A DNA stretch of 64,000 nt, taken from Rhizobium sp. R634. GTDB lineage: Bacteria > Pseudomonadota > Alphaproteobacteria > Rhizobiales > Rhizobiaceae. This document shows positions 8,817-17,976 of this stretch, piece after piece. The stretch is from the NCBI RefSeq assembly GCF_002211305.1, contig NZ_LOKW01000001.1, positions 620,001 to 684,000 of the forward strand. The letters are read 5' to 3'. The position numbers and the translations under genes were made by a program. The first letter of the stretch is position 1; the number at the start of each line of letters is the position of its first letter. Under the pieces are notes generated by a model, which was not told the DNA's origin, made no database searches, and saw nothing but the letters and a program-made list of their open reading frames with translations.

Positions 8817-9673
8817 CGCGCCGCCTCCAGCGCCTCGGCGGCCCTTCGGCGCGCCGCCAGCAGGCCGTGCTTGGGCGCGAGGAAGAATGCGGTCAGGAAG
8901 ATCGCCGTCTGCAGCACGACGATGATGCCGCCGGTCGCTCCGTCGAGGAAGTAGCTCGCATAGGCGCCGGTGAAGCTGGTGACCGCGCCGATGATCACCG
9001 CGATGAGAAGCAGCCGAGGGAAACGATCGGTCAGCAGATAGGCGGTCGCGCCCGGTGTCACCACCATACAGATGACCAGGAATGCGCCGACCGTCTGCAG
9101 GGCCGCGACGGTGGAAGCGGAAAGCAGCGTGAAGAACATGATCTTGAGCGCGGTCGGATTGAGGCCGATCGAGCGGGCATGGTTCTCGTCGAAGAATGTG
9201 ACCATCAGGTCCTTCCATTTGACGAGCAGGATGGCGAGCGACACGAAGCCGATGATGGCGAGCTGCAGCGTATCCTCCGGCGTGATGGCAAGGATGTTGC
9301 CGAGCACGATCGTCTGGATGTTCACCGCCGTCGGCTGGAGCGACACCATGAACAGGCCGAGCCCGAAGAAGGAGGAGAAGATCAGGCCGATGATGGCGTC
9401 TTCCTTCAGCCTGGTGCGCTGGTTGAGGAAAAGCATGGCGGCGGCGGCAAGCCCGCCGGAAAAGAAAGCGCCGATCGAGAAGGGAAGGCCGAGCATATAG
9501 GCGCCGGCCACGCCGGGGACGATCGCATGCGAGAGCGCGTCGCCGATCAGCGACCAGCCCTTCAGCATCAAGTAGCAGGAGAGGAAGGCGCAGACGCCGC
9601 CGACAAGTGCCGAGACCCACATGGCGGTCAACATATAATTATAGGTGAAGGGCTCGAGGAGAATGTCCGTCAT
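8813..9673 (-). CDS. sitC: Mn/Fe ABC importer permease SitC
   Basis: ABC-3 family permease paralogous to SitD, 286 residues, with the same [18 protein letters not shown] motif near residue 38 and about eight membrane spans. It overlaps sitB by four bases (9670-9673) and sitD by four bases, so the operon is translationally coupled. It probably forms a heterodimeric channel with SitD, energised by SitB and fed by SitA. Confidence 0.92.
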   Translation of the reverse strand: MTDILLEPFTYNYMLTAMWVSALVGGVCAFLSCYLMLKGWSLIGDALSHAIVPGVAGAYMLGLPFSIGAFFSGGLAAAAMLFLNQRTRLKEDAIIGLIFSSFFGLGLFMVSLQPTAVNIQTIVLGNILAITPEDTLQLAIIGFVSLAILLVKWKDLMVTFFDENHARSIGLNPTALKIMFFTLLSASTVAALQTVGAFLVICMVVTPGATAYLLTDRFPRLLLIAVIIGAVTSFTGAYASYFLDGATGGIIVVLQTAIFLTAFFLAPKHGLLAARRRAAEALEAAR

Positions 9674-10575
9674 TCCCAGCCTCCGCCTTCCCCGTCGGAC
9701 GCGCCCGCCGTCGCCTTGCCGCCGCGAAGCACGAGCGGGCGTTCGTCGTCGCTGATCAGGCCGATCGATGTCGGCCTGCCGCTCTGGGCGTCGTTCAGCA
9801 CGAAATGGCGCAGCACCCCGCCGAAGGCCTTCTCCAGATTGTCCTGGGTGAAGGTCTCGAAGGTCGGCCCATAGGCGAGCACCGTGCCCTTGATCAGGAT
9901 CGTCCGGTCGCAGAATTCCGGCACGGAGCCGAGATTATGCGTCGAAACCAGCATGACGCGGCCCTCGTCGCGCAGCTCGCGAAGCAGCTTGATGATCTGC
10001 TCCTCGGTCTTGACGTCGACGCCGGTAAACGGCTCGTCGAGCAGGATGACCTTTCCGTCCTGCGCCAGCGCGCGGGCGAGGAAGACCCGCTTCTTCTGGC
10101 CGCCTGAGAGCTCGCCGATCTGGCGCTTGCGGAATTCGCTCATGTTGACGCGGGCAAGTGCTGCCGCCACCGCCTGATGATCGGCGGCCTTGGGAATGCG
10201 CATCATGCCCATGTGGCCGTAGCGGCCCATCATTACCACGTCTTCGACCAGGACGGGGAAGTTCCAGTCGACCTCTTCGGCCTGAGGCACATAGGCGACG
10301 AGGTTCTTTCGCAGCGCGTCCTTGACCGGCATGCCGAGCACGCGGATATCGCCCCTCGCGAGGCGCACGAAGCCCATGATCGATTTGAAGAGGGTCGATT
10401 TTCCCGAGCCGTTGACGCCGACCAGCGCGGTGATCGTGCCGGTGGGAATGGCGAAGCTCGCCTCCCGCAGTGCCGTATGGCCGTTGCGATAGGTGACAGT
10501 CGCGCCGTCCACCAGGATCCCGGTCCCCTCGACGCCGGATGCGGCCTGCTTCTGCCGGCCGGGTTGAACACTCAT
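9670..10575 (-). CDS. sitB: Mn/Fe ABC importer ATPase SitB
   Basis: ABC ATPase of the metal-import family, about 301 residues from ATG 10575 (AAGGGGG about nine bases upstream); an in-frame ATG at 10599 is less likely. Walker A is GVNGSGKST, the signature is LSGGQKKR, Walker B is [12 protein letters not shown] and the H-loop is STHNL. The C-terminal tail after residue 240 ([20 protein letters not shown]) is typical of manganese/zinc ATPases. It is the second gene of sitABCD. Confidence 0.93.
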   Translation of the reverse strand: MSVQPGRQKQAASGVEGTGILVDGATVTYRNGHTALREASFAIPTGTITALVGVNGSGKSTLFKSIMGFVRLARGDIRVLGMPVKDALRKNLVAYVPQAEEVDWNFPVLVEDVVMMGRYGHMGMMRIPKAADHQAVAAALARVNMSEFRKRQIGELSGGQKKRVFLARALAQDGKVILLDEPFTGVDVKTEEQIIKLLRELRDEGRVMLVSTHNLGSVPEFCDRTILIKGTVLAYGPTFETFTQDNLEKAFGGVLRHFVLNDAQSGRPTSIGLISDDERPLVLRGGKATAGASDGEGGGWE

Positions 10576-10605
10576 CGAACAATACCCCCTTGAACACATG
10601 AATCA

Positions 10606-10627
10606 GGCCCCGCCCGCAGGCGAGGCC
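10606..10627 (-). terminator. Intercistronic hairpin between sitA and sitB
   Basis: GGCCCCGCC and GGCGAGGCC pair across a four-base loop with one mismatch, in the gap between the sitA stop and sitB. There is no T-run, so partial attenuation or mRNA stabilisation that keeps sitA transcript in excess is more likely than full termination. Confidence 0.5.
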
Positions 10628-10639
10628 CTGCCGGCCCGA

Positions 10640-11554
10640 TCAGGACGAGGACGCCAGGCCCTTGGCGATGGTATCCGACGTTACCCTGAGGAGATCGAGA
10701 TAGGTCGGAACCGGGCCGTCGGCCTCGCTCAGCGAGTCGACATAAAGCACGCCGCCATATTTGGCGCCGGTCTCACGCGCCACCTGTTCGGCGGGCTTCG
10801 AGGAGATCGTGCTTTCGGAGAAGACGACGGTGATGCCGTTCTTGCGAACCGCGTCGATCACCTTGCGCACCTGCTGCGGCGTGCCCTGCTGATCGGCGTT
10901 GATCGGCCACAGATAGAGTTCTTTCAGGCCGAAATCGCGGGCGAGATAGGAGAAGGCGCCTTCGCTCGACACCAGCCAGCGCTTGGCCTCGGGCACGGCG
11001 GCAAGCTGCGTCTTGATGGGATCGATCGTCGCCTTGATCTTCTCCTTGTAAGCCTCGGCATTGGCCTTGTAGGTCTCGGCATTGGCGGGATCGTACTTCA
11101 CGAAGGCGTCGCGGATATTGTCGACATAGATCAGCGCTGCCGTCGGCGACATCCAGGCATGCGGGTTCGGCTTGCCCTGATAGGGGCCTTCGGAAATGCC
11201 CATCGGCTCGACGCCGGTGGAGACGGTGACTTCAGGCACGTCCTTCAGATTGTGGAAGAATTTCTCGAACCAGCGTTCGAGATTGAGCCCGTTCCAGAGG
11301 ACGAGCTGGGCGCCCTGGGCCCGCTGGATATCGCCTGGCGTTGGCTGATAGTTGTGGATTTCCGCGCCCGGCTTGGTGATGGATTCAACGATCGCCGCGT
11401 CACCCGCGACGTTCTTGGCGATGTCGGCGATGACGGTGAACGTCGTCACCGCCTTGAATTTTTCCTGCGCCGATGCCGGCAGAACCGTCAGCACGGCCGC
11501 AAACGCCGCTCCCATCATCCCGGTCAGAACCGACCGTCTTACCTTATCGAGCAT
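10640..11554 (-). CDS. sitA: Mn/Fe periplasmic binding protein SitA
   Basis: Cluster A-I metal-binding lipoprotein/periplasmic family, 304 residues. A Sec signal peptide (VLTGMMGAAFAAVLTVLPASAQ) ends near residue 30. The metal ligands expected for Mn/Fe-type proteins are all present: His67 (EIHNYQ), His132 (NPHAW), Glu198 (SSEGAF) and Asp273 (YVDSL). The glutamate at the third position fits a Mn/Fe protein rather than a zinc protein, which has His there. It is the first gene of the sit operon, with two Mur-like boxes upstream. Confidence 0.94.
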   Translation of the reverse strand: MLDKVRRSVLTGMMGAAFAAVLTVLPASAQEKFKAVTTFTVIADIAKNVAGDAAIVESITKPGAEIHNYQPTPGDIQRAQGAQLVLWNGLNLERWFEKFFHNLKDVPEVTVSTGVEPMGISEGPYQGKPNPHAWMSPTAALIYVDNIRDAFVKYDPANAETYKANAEAYKEKIKATIDPIKTQLAAVPEAKRWLVSSEGAFSYLARDFGLKELYLWPINADQQGTPQQVRKVIDAVRKNGITVVFSESTISSKPAEQVARETGAKYGGVLYVDSLSEADGPVPTYLDLLRVTSDTIAKGLASSS

Positions 11555-11578
11555 GGATGTCTCCGGTTGCTATTGAGA

Positions 11579-11594
11579 GTGAATTGCAATTCAC
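11579..11594. promoter_or_regulatory. Mur-type box 1 upstream of sitA
   Basis: GTGAATTGCAATTCAC is a perfect 16-bp palindrome 25 bases before the sitA start. Rhizobial sit operons are known to be repressed in manganese-replete cells by the Fur-family regulator Mur at AT-rich TGCAAT-type palindromes; the assignment rests on that pattern. Confidence 0.75.
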
Positions 11595-11652
11595 AATCGA
11601 GGCCTGCCCTCATGACAGTTCGCAAAGAGACGACCCCGGTCCCTCCATATTC

Positions 11653-11673
11653 TGCAATTGCGAATGAATTGCA
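11653..11673. promoter_or_regulatory. Mur-type box 2 upstream of sitA
   Basis: TGCAATT and AATTGCA form a perfect inverted repeat separated by seven bases, about 100 bases upstream of sitA. With the 11579 box this gives the two-site arrangement described for Mur control of sitABCD in R. leguminosarum. Experimental binding is not shown here. Confidence 0.72.
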
Positions 11674-11914
11674 ATAAAGAATTGGCGGCCGGGCGCAAAA
11701 TGATTGCAGCCCTGCCGAGGCAGTGAAAGACGCGAGGCCCTTGCCGTGTACCCTGGAAGTTGACCGGCAACGATGCCAGCCACGACGAACCCGATGATCC
11801 AGTCGGTTTCCATATCGGCTCGATCCTCATGGTCAGGACATGTCGATTACCGTAAACTGATCAGCCGAAGGCCTTGAGCATAGCTCGCCGAGGCGACCCC
11901 TGGATGGAGGGCAT

Positions 11915-12190
11915 ATGTTCAAATCTGTTTCCGACAGCGCCTTTGCCACCGACGGCGGATCACTCGCGTTGTTTGTACAACGGTCTGATGGCGAAGTGGA
12001 GCAGTTCGTCATAAATCGCTCCCTCGCTTCGCGCGGGACGCCTGCTTACAACAAGGTGTCGTCGAATCTCCGCTCCCTTTCGGCGGATGATTGCCGGGCG
12101 ATCGCGGCGGCTCTCGAGCCGCTGTTGCCGACAACCCCGTCGATTTATCCGCTAGCGGATTTCATCAGGACACTTAGGGAGCAACCCTGA
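11915..12190 (+). CDS. Hypothetical protein, 91 aa
   Basis: A small soluble protein (MFKSVSDSAFATDGGSLALF...) with a good ribosome site, GGAGG four bases before the ATG. It has no signal peptide, membrane span or motif I recognise. The first half looks like a small beta sheet (LALFVQRSDGEVEQFVINR), followed by an amphipathic helix (DDCRAIAAALEPLL). It is isolated between the sit promoter region and an apparently gene-free stretch. It has reasonable coding character, but no functional inference is possible. Confidence 0.6.
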   Translation: MFKSVSDSAFATDGGSLALFVQRSDGEVEQFVINRSLASRGTPAYNKVSSNLRSLSADDCRAIAAALEPLLPTTPSIYPLADFIRTLREQP

Positions 12191-12577
12191 TTTTCAACGG
12201 CTGGATGGCTTCCAAACCGACCATGAGCCCCACGGCTTTTGCCCTCGCCGTCACTTGGAATGGAGCGTCGTCGACAAGGCGGTGCGCTCCATGCGCGCGG
12301 AATTTTCCGGGTCGAGATGCTCCCAATAGGAGCCTTCCTTCCGTTCAAGGCATAGGACGCGCGATGATCACGTTGCGAAAAGCGGCTGGAGAGCGAGGTA
12401 ATGTCGCAGCCTGCCCGTCGATGATTGTCTTCCAACATCGACCTGTGTGCGGCCCATTATCGGAAGCTGGGCCTCGGCACTGATCTTGTGAAGCAGTCGT
12501 TCGATAGGGCCGAATTGATCGGCATCCTCTGGCGGGGGGATTACAACGTAGTCATCCCCGCCGCTGAACCGTTACAG
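12191..12577. other. Gene-poor interval with possible coding remnant
   Basis: No convincing gene is visible. On the minus strand 12251-12367 is open for 39 codons and reads like protein (SYWEHLDPENSARMERTALS) but has no proper start or ribosome site. It could be the eroded end of a lost gene. The hairpin at 12531-12562 closes the interval. Confidence 0.4.
12531..12562 (-). terminator. Hairpin after the second sugar importer operon
   Basis: GGCGGGG and CCCCGCC pair around an 18-base middle, 15 bases beyond the stop of the last permease gene. It is a strong GC stem without a clear T-run, probably the operon terminator. Confidence 0.5.
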
Positions 12578-13477
12578 CTACTCCTTCACCGCGCCCGTCA
12601 TCGACGACACGTAGTAGTCGACGAAGAAGGAATAGAGAATGACCACGGGCAGCGAGCCGAACAGCGCGCCTGCCATCAGCGATCCCCATTCGAACACATC
12701 GCCGCGCACCAACTCGGTCAGCACGCCGACCGGGATGGTCTTGTTCTCCGAGGACTGGATGAATGTCAGCGCGTAGATGAATTCGTTCCATGACAGGGTG
12801 AAAGCGAAGATGCCGGCCGAGATCAGGCCCGGTACGGCGAGCGGCAGGATGATCTTCACCAGGATCTGCCAGCGGTTGGCGCCGTCGACCAGCGCGCTCT
12901 CCTCGAGCTCGAAGGGAATGGAGCGGAAATAGCCCATCAGCAGCCAGGTGCAGAAGGGAATGAGGAAGGTCGGATAGGTGAAGATCAGCGCCAGGCGCGA
13001 ATCGTAGATCCCGAGCTTGAAGACGATGAAGGCGAGCGGGATGAAGAGGATCGACGGCGGAATGAGATAGGCGAGGAAGATGACGAGGCCGATCTGCCGC
13101 GAGCCGGTGAAGCGCACGCGCTCGATCGCATAGGCGCCGAACACCGAGGCCACCAGCGAAAGCGCGGTCGAGCCCACGGCCACCAGCATCGTGTTCCACA
13201 GCCAGCCGGGATAGGATGTCTCGAGGAACAGGTATTTGATGTGGTCGAGCGTCGGCCCGACCACCCAGAAGGGGCTGTAATTGTTGTAGTCCGTCAGCTG
13301 CTCGTTCGGCTTCACGGCGGTGATCGCCATCCAGTAGAAGGGAAAGAGCAGCACGAAGACGAAGACCGCCATCGGCAGGTAGAGCATCACCACGCGCCGC
13401 GGCAGGCGGTTCAGATAGCTCATGCCCTCGGCATTGTCTGTCAGGACCTCATCGGCCGTTTTGAGATTGGTCGACAT
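12578..13477 (-). CDS. Sugar ABC importer permease (MalG type)
   Basis: CUT1-type permease of 299 residues, six predicted spans, with the EAA loop ELEESALVDGANRWQIL near residue 200. It is the final gene of the minus-strand run dehydrogenases, ATPase, binding protein, two permeases. Ten bases separate it from the preceding permease. It should pair with that permease and the ATPase at 16062. Substrate probably a sugar acid or polyol, judged from the tetronate-type dehydrogenases in the operon. Confidence 0.92.
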   Translation of the reverse strand: MSTNLKTADEVLTDNAEGMSYLNRLPRRVVMLYLPMAVFVFVLLFPFYWMAITAVKPNEQLTDYNNYSPFWVVGPTLDHIKYLFLETSYPGWLWNTMLVAVGSTALSLVASVFGAYAIERVRFTGSRQIGLVIFLAYLIPPSILFIPLAFIVFKLGIYDSRLALIFTYPTFLIPFCTWLLMGYFRSIPFELEESALVDGANRWQILVKIILPLAVPGLISAGIFAFTLSWNEFIYALTFIQSSENKTIPVGVLTELVRGDVFEWGSLMAGALFGSLPVVILYSFFVDYYVSSMTGAVKE

Positions 13478-13487
13478 GGCTTGCTCC

Positions 13488-14414
13488 TTAATCCTGTCCG
13501 CCCTGCTGCCATTTGCGGCGTTGCAGACCGAAGAAACTGAACATGATGGCGCCGAGCAGGAAGGGTATCATGGCAACGGCGATGGCCGCGCCTTCTCCGA
13601 GCTGCCCGCCCGGAATGCCGCGCTGGAAGGAGAGTGTCGCCATCAGATGCGTGGCGTTGACCGGCCCGCCCTTGGTCAGCACGTAGATCAGCTGGAAATC
13701 CGTGAAGGTGAAGAGCACCGAGAAGGTCATGACGACGGCGATGATCGGCGTCAGCATCGGCAGCGTCACATAGCGGAACCGCTGCCAGCTGGTCGCGCCG
13801 TCGAGCGAGGCCGCCTCCTGCAGCGAGGCCGGGATGGTCTGCAGGCCGGCGAGCAACGAGATCGCCACAAAGGGAATGCCGCGCCAGACATTGGCGACGA
13901 TGACCGAGATGCGTGCATTGGTGGGGTCGCCGAGGAAGTTGATCGGCGCGTCGATCAGGCCGAGCTTCATCAGCGACCAGGAGACGATCGAGAACTGGGA
14001 ATCGTAGATCCACCAGAAGGCCAGCGCCGAAAGCACTGTTGGTACCACCCAGGGCAGGAGCACGATCGCCCGGAAGAAGGATTTGAACGGAAGGTGCTGG
14101 TTCAGAAGCAGCGCCAGCCAGAGGCCGAGCGCGAATTTCAGCGCCGAGGCGACCAGCGTGTAGAGGATGGTGTTGAAGACCGACAGCCAGAAAACCGCGT
14201 CATCGGCGAGGAACTGATAGTTCTCCAGCCCGATGAAGATGCCGTCCCGGCCGATCCGCGTGTCGGTAAAGCCAAGCCAGACGCCGAGCCCCAGGGGATA
14301 GGTGAGGAAGCAGACGAGGAACACGGCGGCCGGCAGCATGAAGAGGAAGCCGAGCACATTGTTGTTCTGCAGGAGCGAGGGGCCGCGCGTATCCCCGGAT
14401 TTCAAGGTCGACAT
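13488..14414 (-). CDS. Sugar ABC importer permease (MalF type)
   Basis: CUT1-type permease, about 308 residues from ATG 14414, which follows CTGGAGACCAGCA. A longer in-frame start at 14519 would cross the intercistronic hairpin and encode a non-membrane extension unlike the family, so it was rejected. It carries six spans and an EAA loop (LQEAASLDGATSWQRF) near residue 205. It sits between the binding protein and the second permease of the same importer. Confidence 0.92.
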   Translation of the reverse strand: MSTLKSGDTRGPSLLQNNNVLGFLFMLPAAVFLVCFLTYPLGLGVWLGFTDTRIGRDGIFIGLENYQFLADDAVFWLSVFNTILYTLVASALKFALGLWLALLLNQHLPFKSFFRAIVLLPWVVPTVLSALAFWWIYDSQFSIVSWSLMKLGLIDAPINFLGDPTNARISVIVANVWRGIPFVAISLLAGLQTIPASLQEAASLDGATSWQRFRYVTLPMLTPIIAVVMTFSVLFTFTDFQLIYVLTKGGPVNATHLMATLSFQRGIPGGQLGEGAAIAVAMIPFLLGAIMFSFFGLQRRKWQQGGQD

Positions 14415-14556
14415 TGCTGGTCTCCAGATTGCAGTCAGTCCTGATGCATGTCGCCCGGAAGTGTGCAGCGGTTCCGGGATAACGACATGCATAAAACAAG
14501 GAACCAAAGCGCGGCGCATGGATCAGATCTGATGCGACGCGCTTTGGAGGATATGC

Positions 14557-14580
14557 GGCATGCCGGATATCGGGCATGCC
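14557..14580 (-). terminator. Hairpin between binding-protein and permease genes
   Basis: Two copies of the self-complementary octamer GGCATGCC separated by eight bases form a stem just after the binding-protein stop. Without a T-run it is best read as a stabilising or attenuating hairpin that raises binding-protein mRNA over permease mRNA. Confidence 0.5.
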
Positions 14581-14598
14581 ACAAGCCTCGGCTCCGGA

Positions 14599-15903
14599 TC
14601 AGACGCGGTAGTAGCGGTTCGCCCGGCGTTCGGCTTCCTTCATCGCGTCTTCCGGCGACTTCTGGCCGGTGACGGCGGCAGCGTACATGTCGACCAGCAC
14701 ATAGTCGGCCATGGTCGCGGCCGAGGCATAGCCGAGCGGGCCGGCATATCCGTTCGGGCGCAGCTTTTCCGAGGCGCGCGCATAGGGCGCGTGAACAGGA
14801 TCGGCAGTCCAGATCGGGTTCTTGGCGAAGGCCTTGAGCGGCTGGCAGCAATAGGCGCTGGAGCCCTGGATCCAGGCGTTCATCTGGTCGGCTTCCATCA
14901 TGAACTTGATGTAGGCCTTGGCCGCTTCAGGATATTTGCTGTGCTTGAAGAGAAGCAGCGAGCTGGTCTGGCAAAGCTCGACGCTCTTGCCGACCGGTCC
15001 GACCGGGAAGTTGGTCGTGCGGATGTCCTTCGCGATCTCGGCGAGCTTCGGATCGTTCTTCGCCGTGTAGTAGACGGAGACGCCGTTGGCGATCAGCGAT
15101 ACCTGGCCGGCAAGGAAGGCGCGGTTGTTGTTGACGTCCTGCCAGCTTTCGGTGCCCGGAATGAAGGTCGCGTAGAGCTCCTTGGCATAGTTGATCGAGG
15201 CGAGCGTCTCCGGGCTGTTGATCGTCACCTGGCCGCTTTCGTCGACCATCTTGCCGCCATGGCTCCAGAGCAGCCAATGGGCGTAATTGTTGCCGTCGCC
15301 GACCGCCTTGCCGTGCGGGAAGCCTGCGGGCGTGCCTTTTGCCTTCATCGCCTTGCAAAGCTCGAGGAAGCCTGCGGTATCGTTCGGGAATTCGTTGAAG
15401 CCGGCGGCCTTCACGTGGCTGTCGCGGTAGACGACGGCATTGCCGATCGCCGTCAGCGGCATGGCGATGAAGGTGTCGCCGCGGGTGGCATAGCCCTTCA
15501 CGCCATCGTACCAGCCCTCATACTTGTTGCCGAGATAATTGCCGAGTTCGGTAAGATCGACCAGCTTGTCCGGATATTGGTGGGCGTCGTCGAACCAGCA
15601 CATGATGAGATCGGGGCCGGAGCCGACATTGGCGGCAACGGCTGCCTTCGGACGGATGTCCTCCCAGCTCTCCTTGTCGATGCGCACTTCCACGCCTGTG
15701 GCTTCGGTGAATTTCTTGGTGTTGGCGATCCACGCATCCTCGTCGCCCTTCACGAAAGGCGTCCAGCGCAGCAGCCTGAGGCTCGCGCCGCTTTCCGGCG
15801 TGTAGGTCGGTTCGGCCTGCGCAAAGGATGGCTTGATGCCAAGACCGGCGACACCGGCAACGGCTGCCGATGCGGCAAGAAATTCACGTCTCTTGATCGT
15901 CAT
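14599..15903 (-). CDS. Extracellular solute-binding protein, Tat-exported
   Basis: Family 1 binding protein, 434 residues. ATG 15903 has AGGAGG six bases upstream. The N-terminus KRREFLAASAAVAG is a twin-arginine signal with a cleavage site near SFAQA. The body contains family features such as GSGPDLIMCWFDDAHQYPDK and a C-terminal tryptophan-rich binding half. It lies between the ATPase gene and the permeases of the same system, flanked on both sides by hairpins. The ligand is unknown, but the operon encodes LtnD- and DenD-like enzymes, so a four-carbon sugar acid or its precursor is plausible. Confidence 0.92.
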   Translation of the reverse strand: MTIKRREFLAASAAVAGVAGLGIKPSFAQAEPTYTPESGASLRLLRWTPFVKGDEDAWIANTKKFTEATGVEVRIDKESWEDIRPKAAVAANVGSGPDLIMCWFDDAHQYPDKLVDLTELGNYLGNKYEGWYDGVKGYATRGDTFIAMPLTAIGNAVVYRDSHVKAAGFNEFPNDTAGFLELCKAMKAKGTPAGFPHGKAVGDGNNYAHWLLWSHGGKMVDESGQVTINSPETLASINYAKELYATFIPGTESWQDVNNNRAFLAGQVSLIANGVSVYYTAKNDPKLAEIAKDIRTTNFPVGPVGKSVELCQTSSLLLFKHSKYPEAAKAYIKFMMEADQMNAWIQGSSAYCCQPLKAFAKNPIWTADPVHAPYARASEKLRPNGYAGPLGYASAATMADYVLVDMYAAAVTGQKSPEDAMKEAERRANRYYRV

Positions 15904-15924
15904 GAGATTCCTCCTCATTGAAAC

Positions 15925-15958
15925 AGCGGGAGCAATTCTCCGGCGTCCACCTCCCGCT
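15925..15958 (-). terminator. Hairpin between ATPase and binding-protein genes
   Basis: AGCGGGAG and CTCCCGCT form a perfect eight-base stem with an 18-base loop in the 158-base gap upstream of the binding-protein gene. It may protect the 5' end of a processed binding-protein mRNA. Confidence 0.4.
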
Positions 15959-16061
15959 GGTGAACGGCGGCCTGGCATTTCCGGGAGAGCAGGCTCCGGG
16001 GAACGCTTGCGCTCCGGCGGCCGGGGAGACTCCTCCTCTCCCGTACGGCCGCCAGATGGCA

Positions 16062-17129
16062 TCAGTCGGTCAATCTCCTGCCGCCTTCGGCATCGAAGAG
16101 ATGAACATGCTTGGCGTCGATCGCCACGCGGATCGCTTCGCCCGGGCGGGCATCGACACGCTCGCGGAAGACGCAGCTGACCTCGCTGCCGCCGAGGCGG
16201 ACGGTCAGATGCGTCTCGTAGCCGGTCGGCTCGATCACCACGATTTCGGCCGGCAGGCCGTTCGGATCGAGCGAGATGTATTCGGGGCGCAGCCCGTAGA
16301 TGAGGTCGCGGCCGACCGCACTTGCCGGCGGATTGGCGACTGGCAGCCGGGTGCCGTTGGCCGCGACGAACTGCGTGGCGTTTTCGGGATCGAGCCTGCC
16401 ATGGATCATGTTCATTGCCGGCGAGCCGATGAAGCCGCCGACGAAGAGATTGGCGGGGCGGTCGTAAAGCTCGAGCGGCGAACCGATCTGCTCGACGATG
16501 CCGTCATGCATGACGACGATCTTGTCGGCCATCGTCATCGCCTCGATCTGGTCATGGGTGACGTAGACCGTCGTCGTCTTCAGGCGCTGATGCAGTTCCT
16601 TGATCTCGGCCCGCATGGCGACGCGCAATTTCGCATCGAGGTTGGAGAGCGGCTCGTCGAACAGGAAGACTTCAGGATCGCGCACGATGGCGCGGCCCAT
16701 GGCGACGCGCTGACGCTGGCCGCCGGAAAGCTGGCGCGGATAGCGGTCGAGCAGCTTGTCGAGGCCGAGGATGCCGGCGGCATATTTCACCCGCTTTTCG
16801 GCTTCCGCCTTGGGCGCCTTGTTGAGCATGAGCGAAAAGCCCATGTTCTGCTCCACCGTCATATGCGGGTAAAGCGCATAGTTCTGGAACACCATGGCAA
16901 TGTCGCGGTCCTTCGGCGGCAGCGTGTTGACGACGCGCCCGCCGATCTTGATCTCGCCGCCGGAAATGTTTTCGAGCCCGGCCAGCATCCTCAGAAGCGT
17001 GGATTTGCCACAGCCCGAGGGGCCGACGAGAATGACGAACTCCCCATCGGCGATATCGATGTCCACCCCTTTGATGACGGGATGCGCGCCGAATGATTTC
17101 CGGACATCCGCGAATTGAACGTTTGCCAT
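16062..17129 (-). CDS. Sugar ABC importer ATPase (UgpC/MalK type)
   Basis: CUT1 ATPase, 355 residues from ATG 17129 behind GGGAGGAGGGAG. It has Walker A GPSGCGKST (36-44), Q-loop FQNYAL, signature LSGGQ (134-138), Walker B LFDEPLSNLD (156-165), H-loop His192 and a C-terminal TOBE regulatory domain from about residue 240 (YGLRPEYISL). It powers the 12578-15903 importer. Since the first cluster (2147-7868) has no ATPase, this protein could serve both, as MsmX-type ATPases do elsewhere; that is inference. Confidence 0.94.
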   Translation of the reverse strand: MANVQFADVRKSFGAHPVIKGVDIDIADGEFVILVGPSGCGKSTLLRMLAGLENISGGEIKIGGRVVNTLPPKDRDIAMVFQNYALYPHMTVEQNMGFSLMLNKAPKAEAEKRVKYAAGILGLDKLLDRYPRQLSGGQRQRVAMGRAIVRDPEVFLFDEPLSNLDAKLRVAMRAEIKELHQRLKTTTVYVTHDQIEAMTMADKIVVMHDGIVEQIGSPLELYDRPANLFVGGFIGSPAMNMIHGRLDPENATQFVAANGTRLPVANPPASAVGRDLIYGLRPEYISLDPNGLPAEIVVIEPTGYETHLTVRLGGSEVSCVFRERVDARPGEAIRVAIDAKHVHLFDAEGGRRLTD

Positions 17130-17182
17130 ACTCCCTCCTCCCAGATCATGAGCATTACGCAAGCACTGTATGTATCGTTTCG

Positions 17183-17198
17183 GCCGGCGGCAGCCGGC
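17183..17198 (-). terminator. Small hairpin upstream of ATPase gene
   Basis: GCCGGC-GGCA-GCCGGC lies in the gap between the SDR stop and the ATPase start. The stem is short and GC-rich with no T-run, so it is probably a minor intercistronic structure. Confidence 0.3.
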
Positions 17199-17202
17199 TT
17201 CT

Positions 17203-17976
17203 TCATCCCCGCCCTACGAAAGGCATCTTCGTCGCCATGACGGTCATGGTCAGCACATTGGCGCCGAGCGGCAGGCCCGCCATGTAGACGACCGCATCGG
17301 CGATATGCGCCGGGTCGATCGTCGCTTCGGCGGCGATGCTGCCGTTTGCCTGCAGCACGCCGGCGGCGATCTTCGTCGTCATGTTGCTTGCGGCATTGCC
17401 GATATCGATCTGGCCGCAGGCGATGTCGAATTCGCGTCCGTCGAGAGCGGTGGATTTGGTCAGCCCCGTGATGGCGTGCTTCGTTGCCGTGTAAGGCGCC
17501 GAATTCGGGCGCGGCGTCGTGGCGGAGACGGAGCCGTTGTTGATGATGCGCCCGCCGCGCGGGCTCTGGCTCTTCATCAGCCGGAAGGCCTGCTGGGTGC
17601 AGAGAAAGGCGCCGGTGAGATTGGCCGCGACGATGGCGTTCCACTGCTCGAACGAAACCTCTTCCAGCGCCACACCAGGCACGGTGACGCCGGCATTGTT
17701 GACCAGGAGATCGAGCCGCCCGTATTTTTCCGCGATCGCATCGAAGAGGCCGCGAACGGAGTCCGGATTGCCGACATCGGCGGAAACCGCGAAGAACTCC
17801 GCCCCGGTTTCGCTGCCAAGCTCGCCTGCGGCCTTCTCAAGCACGTCGGCCCGCCGCCCTGATATGACGACCGTGTAGCCGGCAGCGCCGAGCCCCCGCG
17901 ATATGGCGCGCCCGACGCCGGTGCCGCCGCCGGTGACTAGCGCGATCCTTGCCTTTCCGCTGGCCGATATGCTCAT
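17203..17976 (-). CDS. Short-chain dehydrogenase/reductase
   Basis: Classical SDR, 257 residues. NAD(P)-binding glycine motif TGGGTGVG at 15-22, NNAG at 93-96, a serine around 149-151, and the catalytic Tyr162 and Lys166 in YTATK. It overlaps the DenD-like gene by four bases (17973-17976), so the two are coupled. It likely oxidises or reduces a hydroxyl of the imported sugar acid. Arg40-Arg41 after beta-2 suggests NADP(H) preference. Exact substrate not determinable. Confidence 0.88.
   Translation of the reverse strand: MSISASGKARIALVTGGGTGVGRAISRGLGAAGYTVVISGRRADVLEKAAGELGSETGAEFFAVSADVGNPDSVRGLFDAIAEKYGRLDLLVNNAGVTVPGVALEEVSFEQWNAIVAANLTGAFLCTQQAFRLMKSQSPRGGRIINNGSVSATTPRPNSAPYTATKHAITGLTKSTALDGREFDIACGQIDIGNAASNMTTKIAAGVLQANGSIAAEATIDPAHIADAVVYMAGLPLGANVLTMTVMATKMPFVGRG

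Noticed and set aside
11610..11813. Minus-strand 67-aa frame starting METDWIIGFVVAGIVAG
   Set aside because: Only the first 20 residues look like a membrane segment, the rest is unlike protein, the ribosome site is weak and the second Mur-like box lies inside it.
12205..12483. 92-residue plus-strand frame after the 91-aa hypothetical gene
   Set aside because: No ribosome site, Cys/Arg-rich chance composition and no resemblance to any family.
14560..15921. 453-residue plus-strand frame opposite the second binding protein
   Set aside because: Antisense shadow; no domain or ribosome site.
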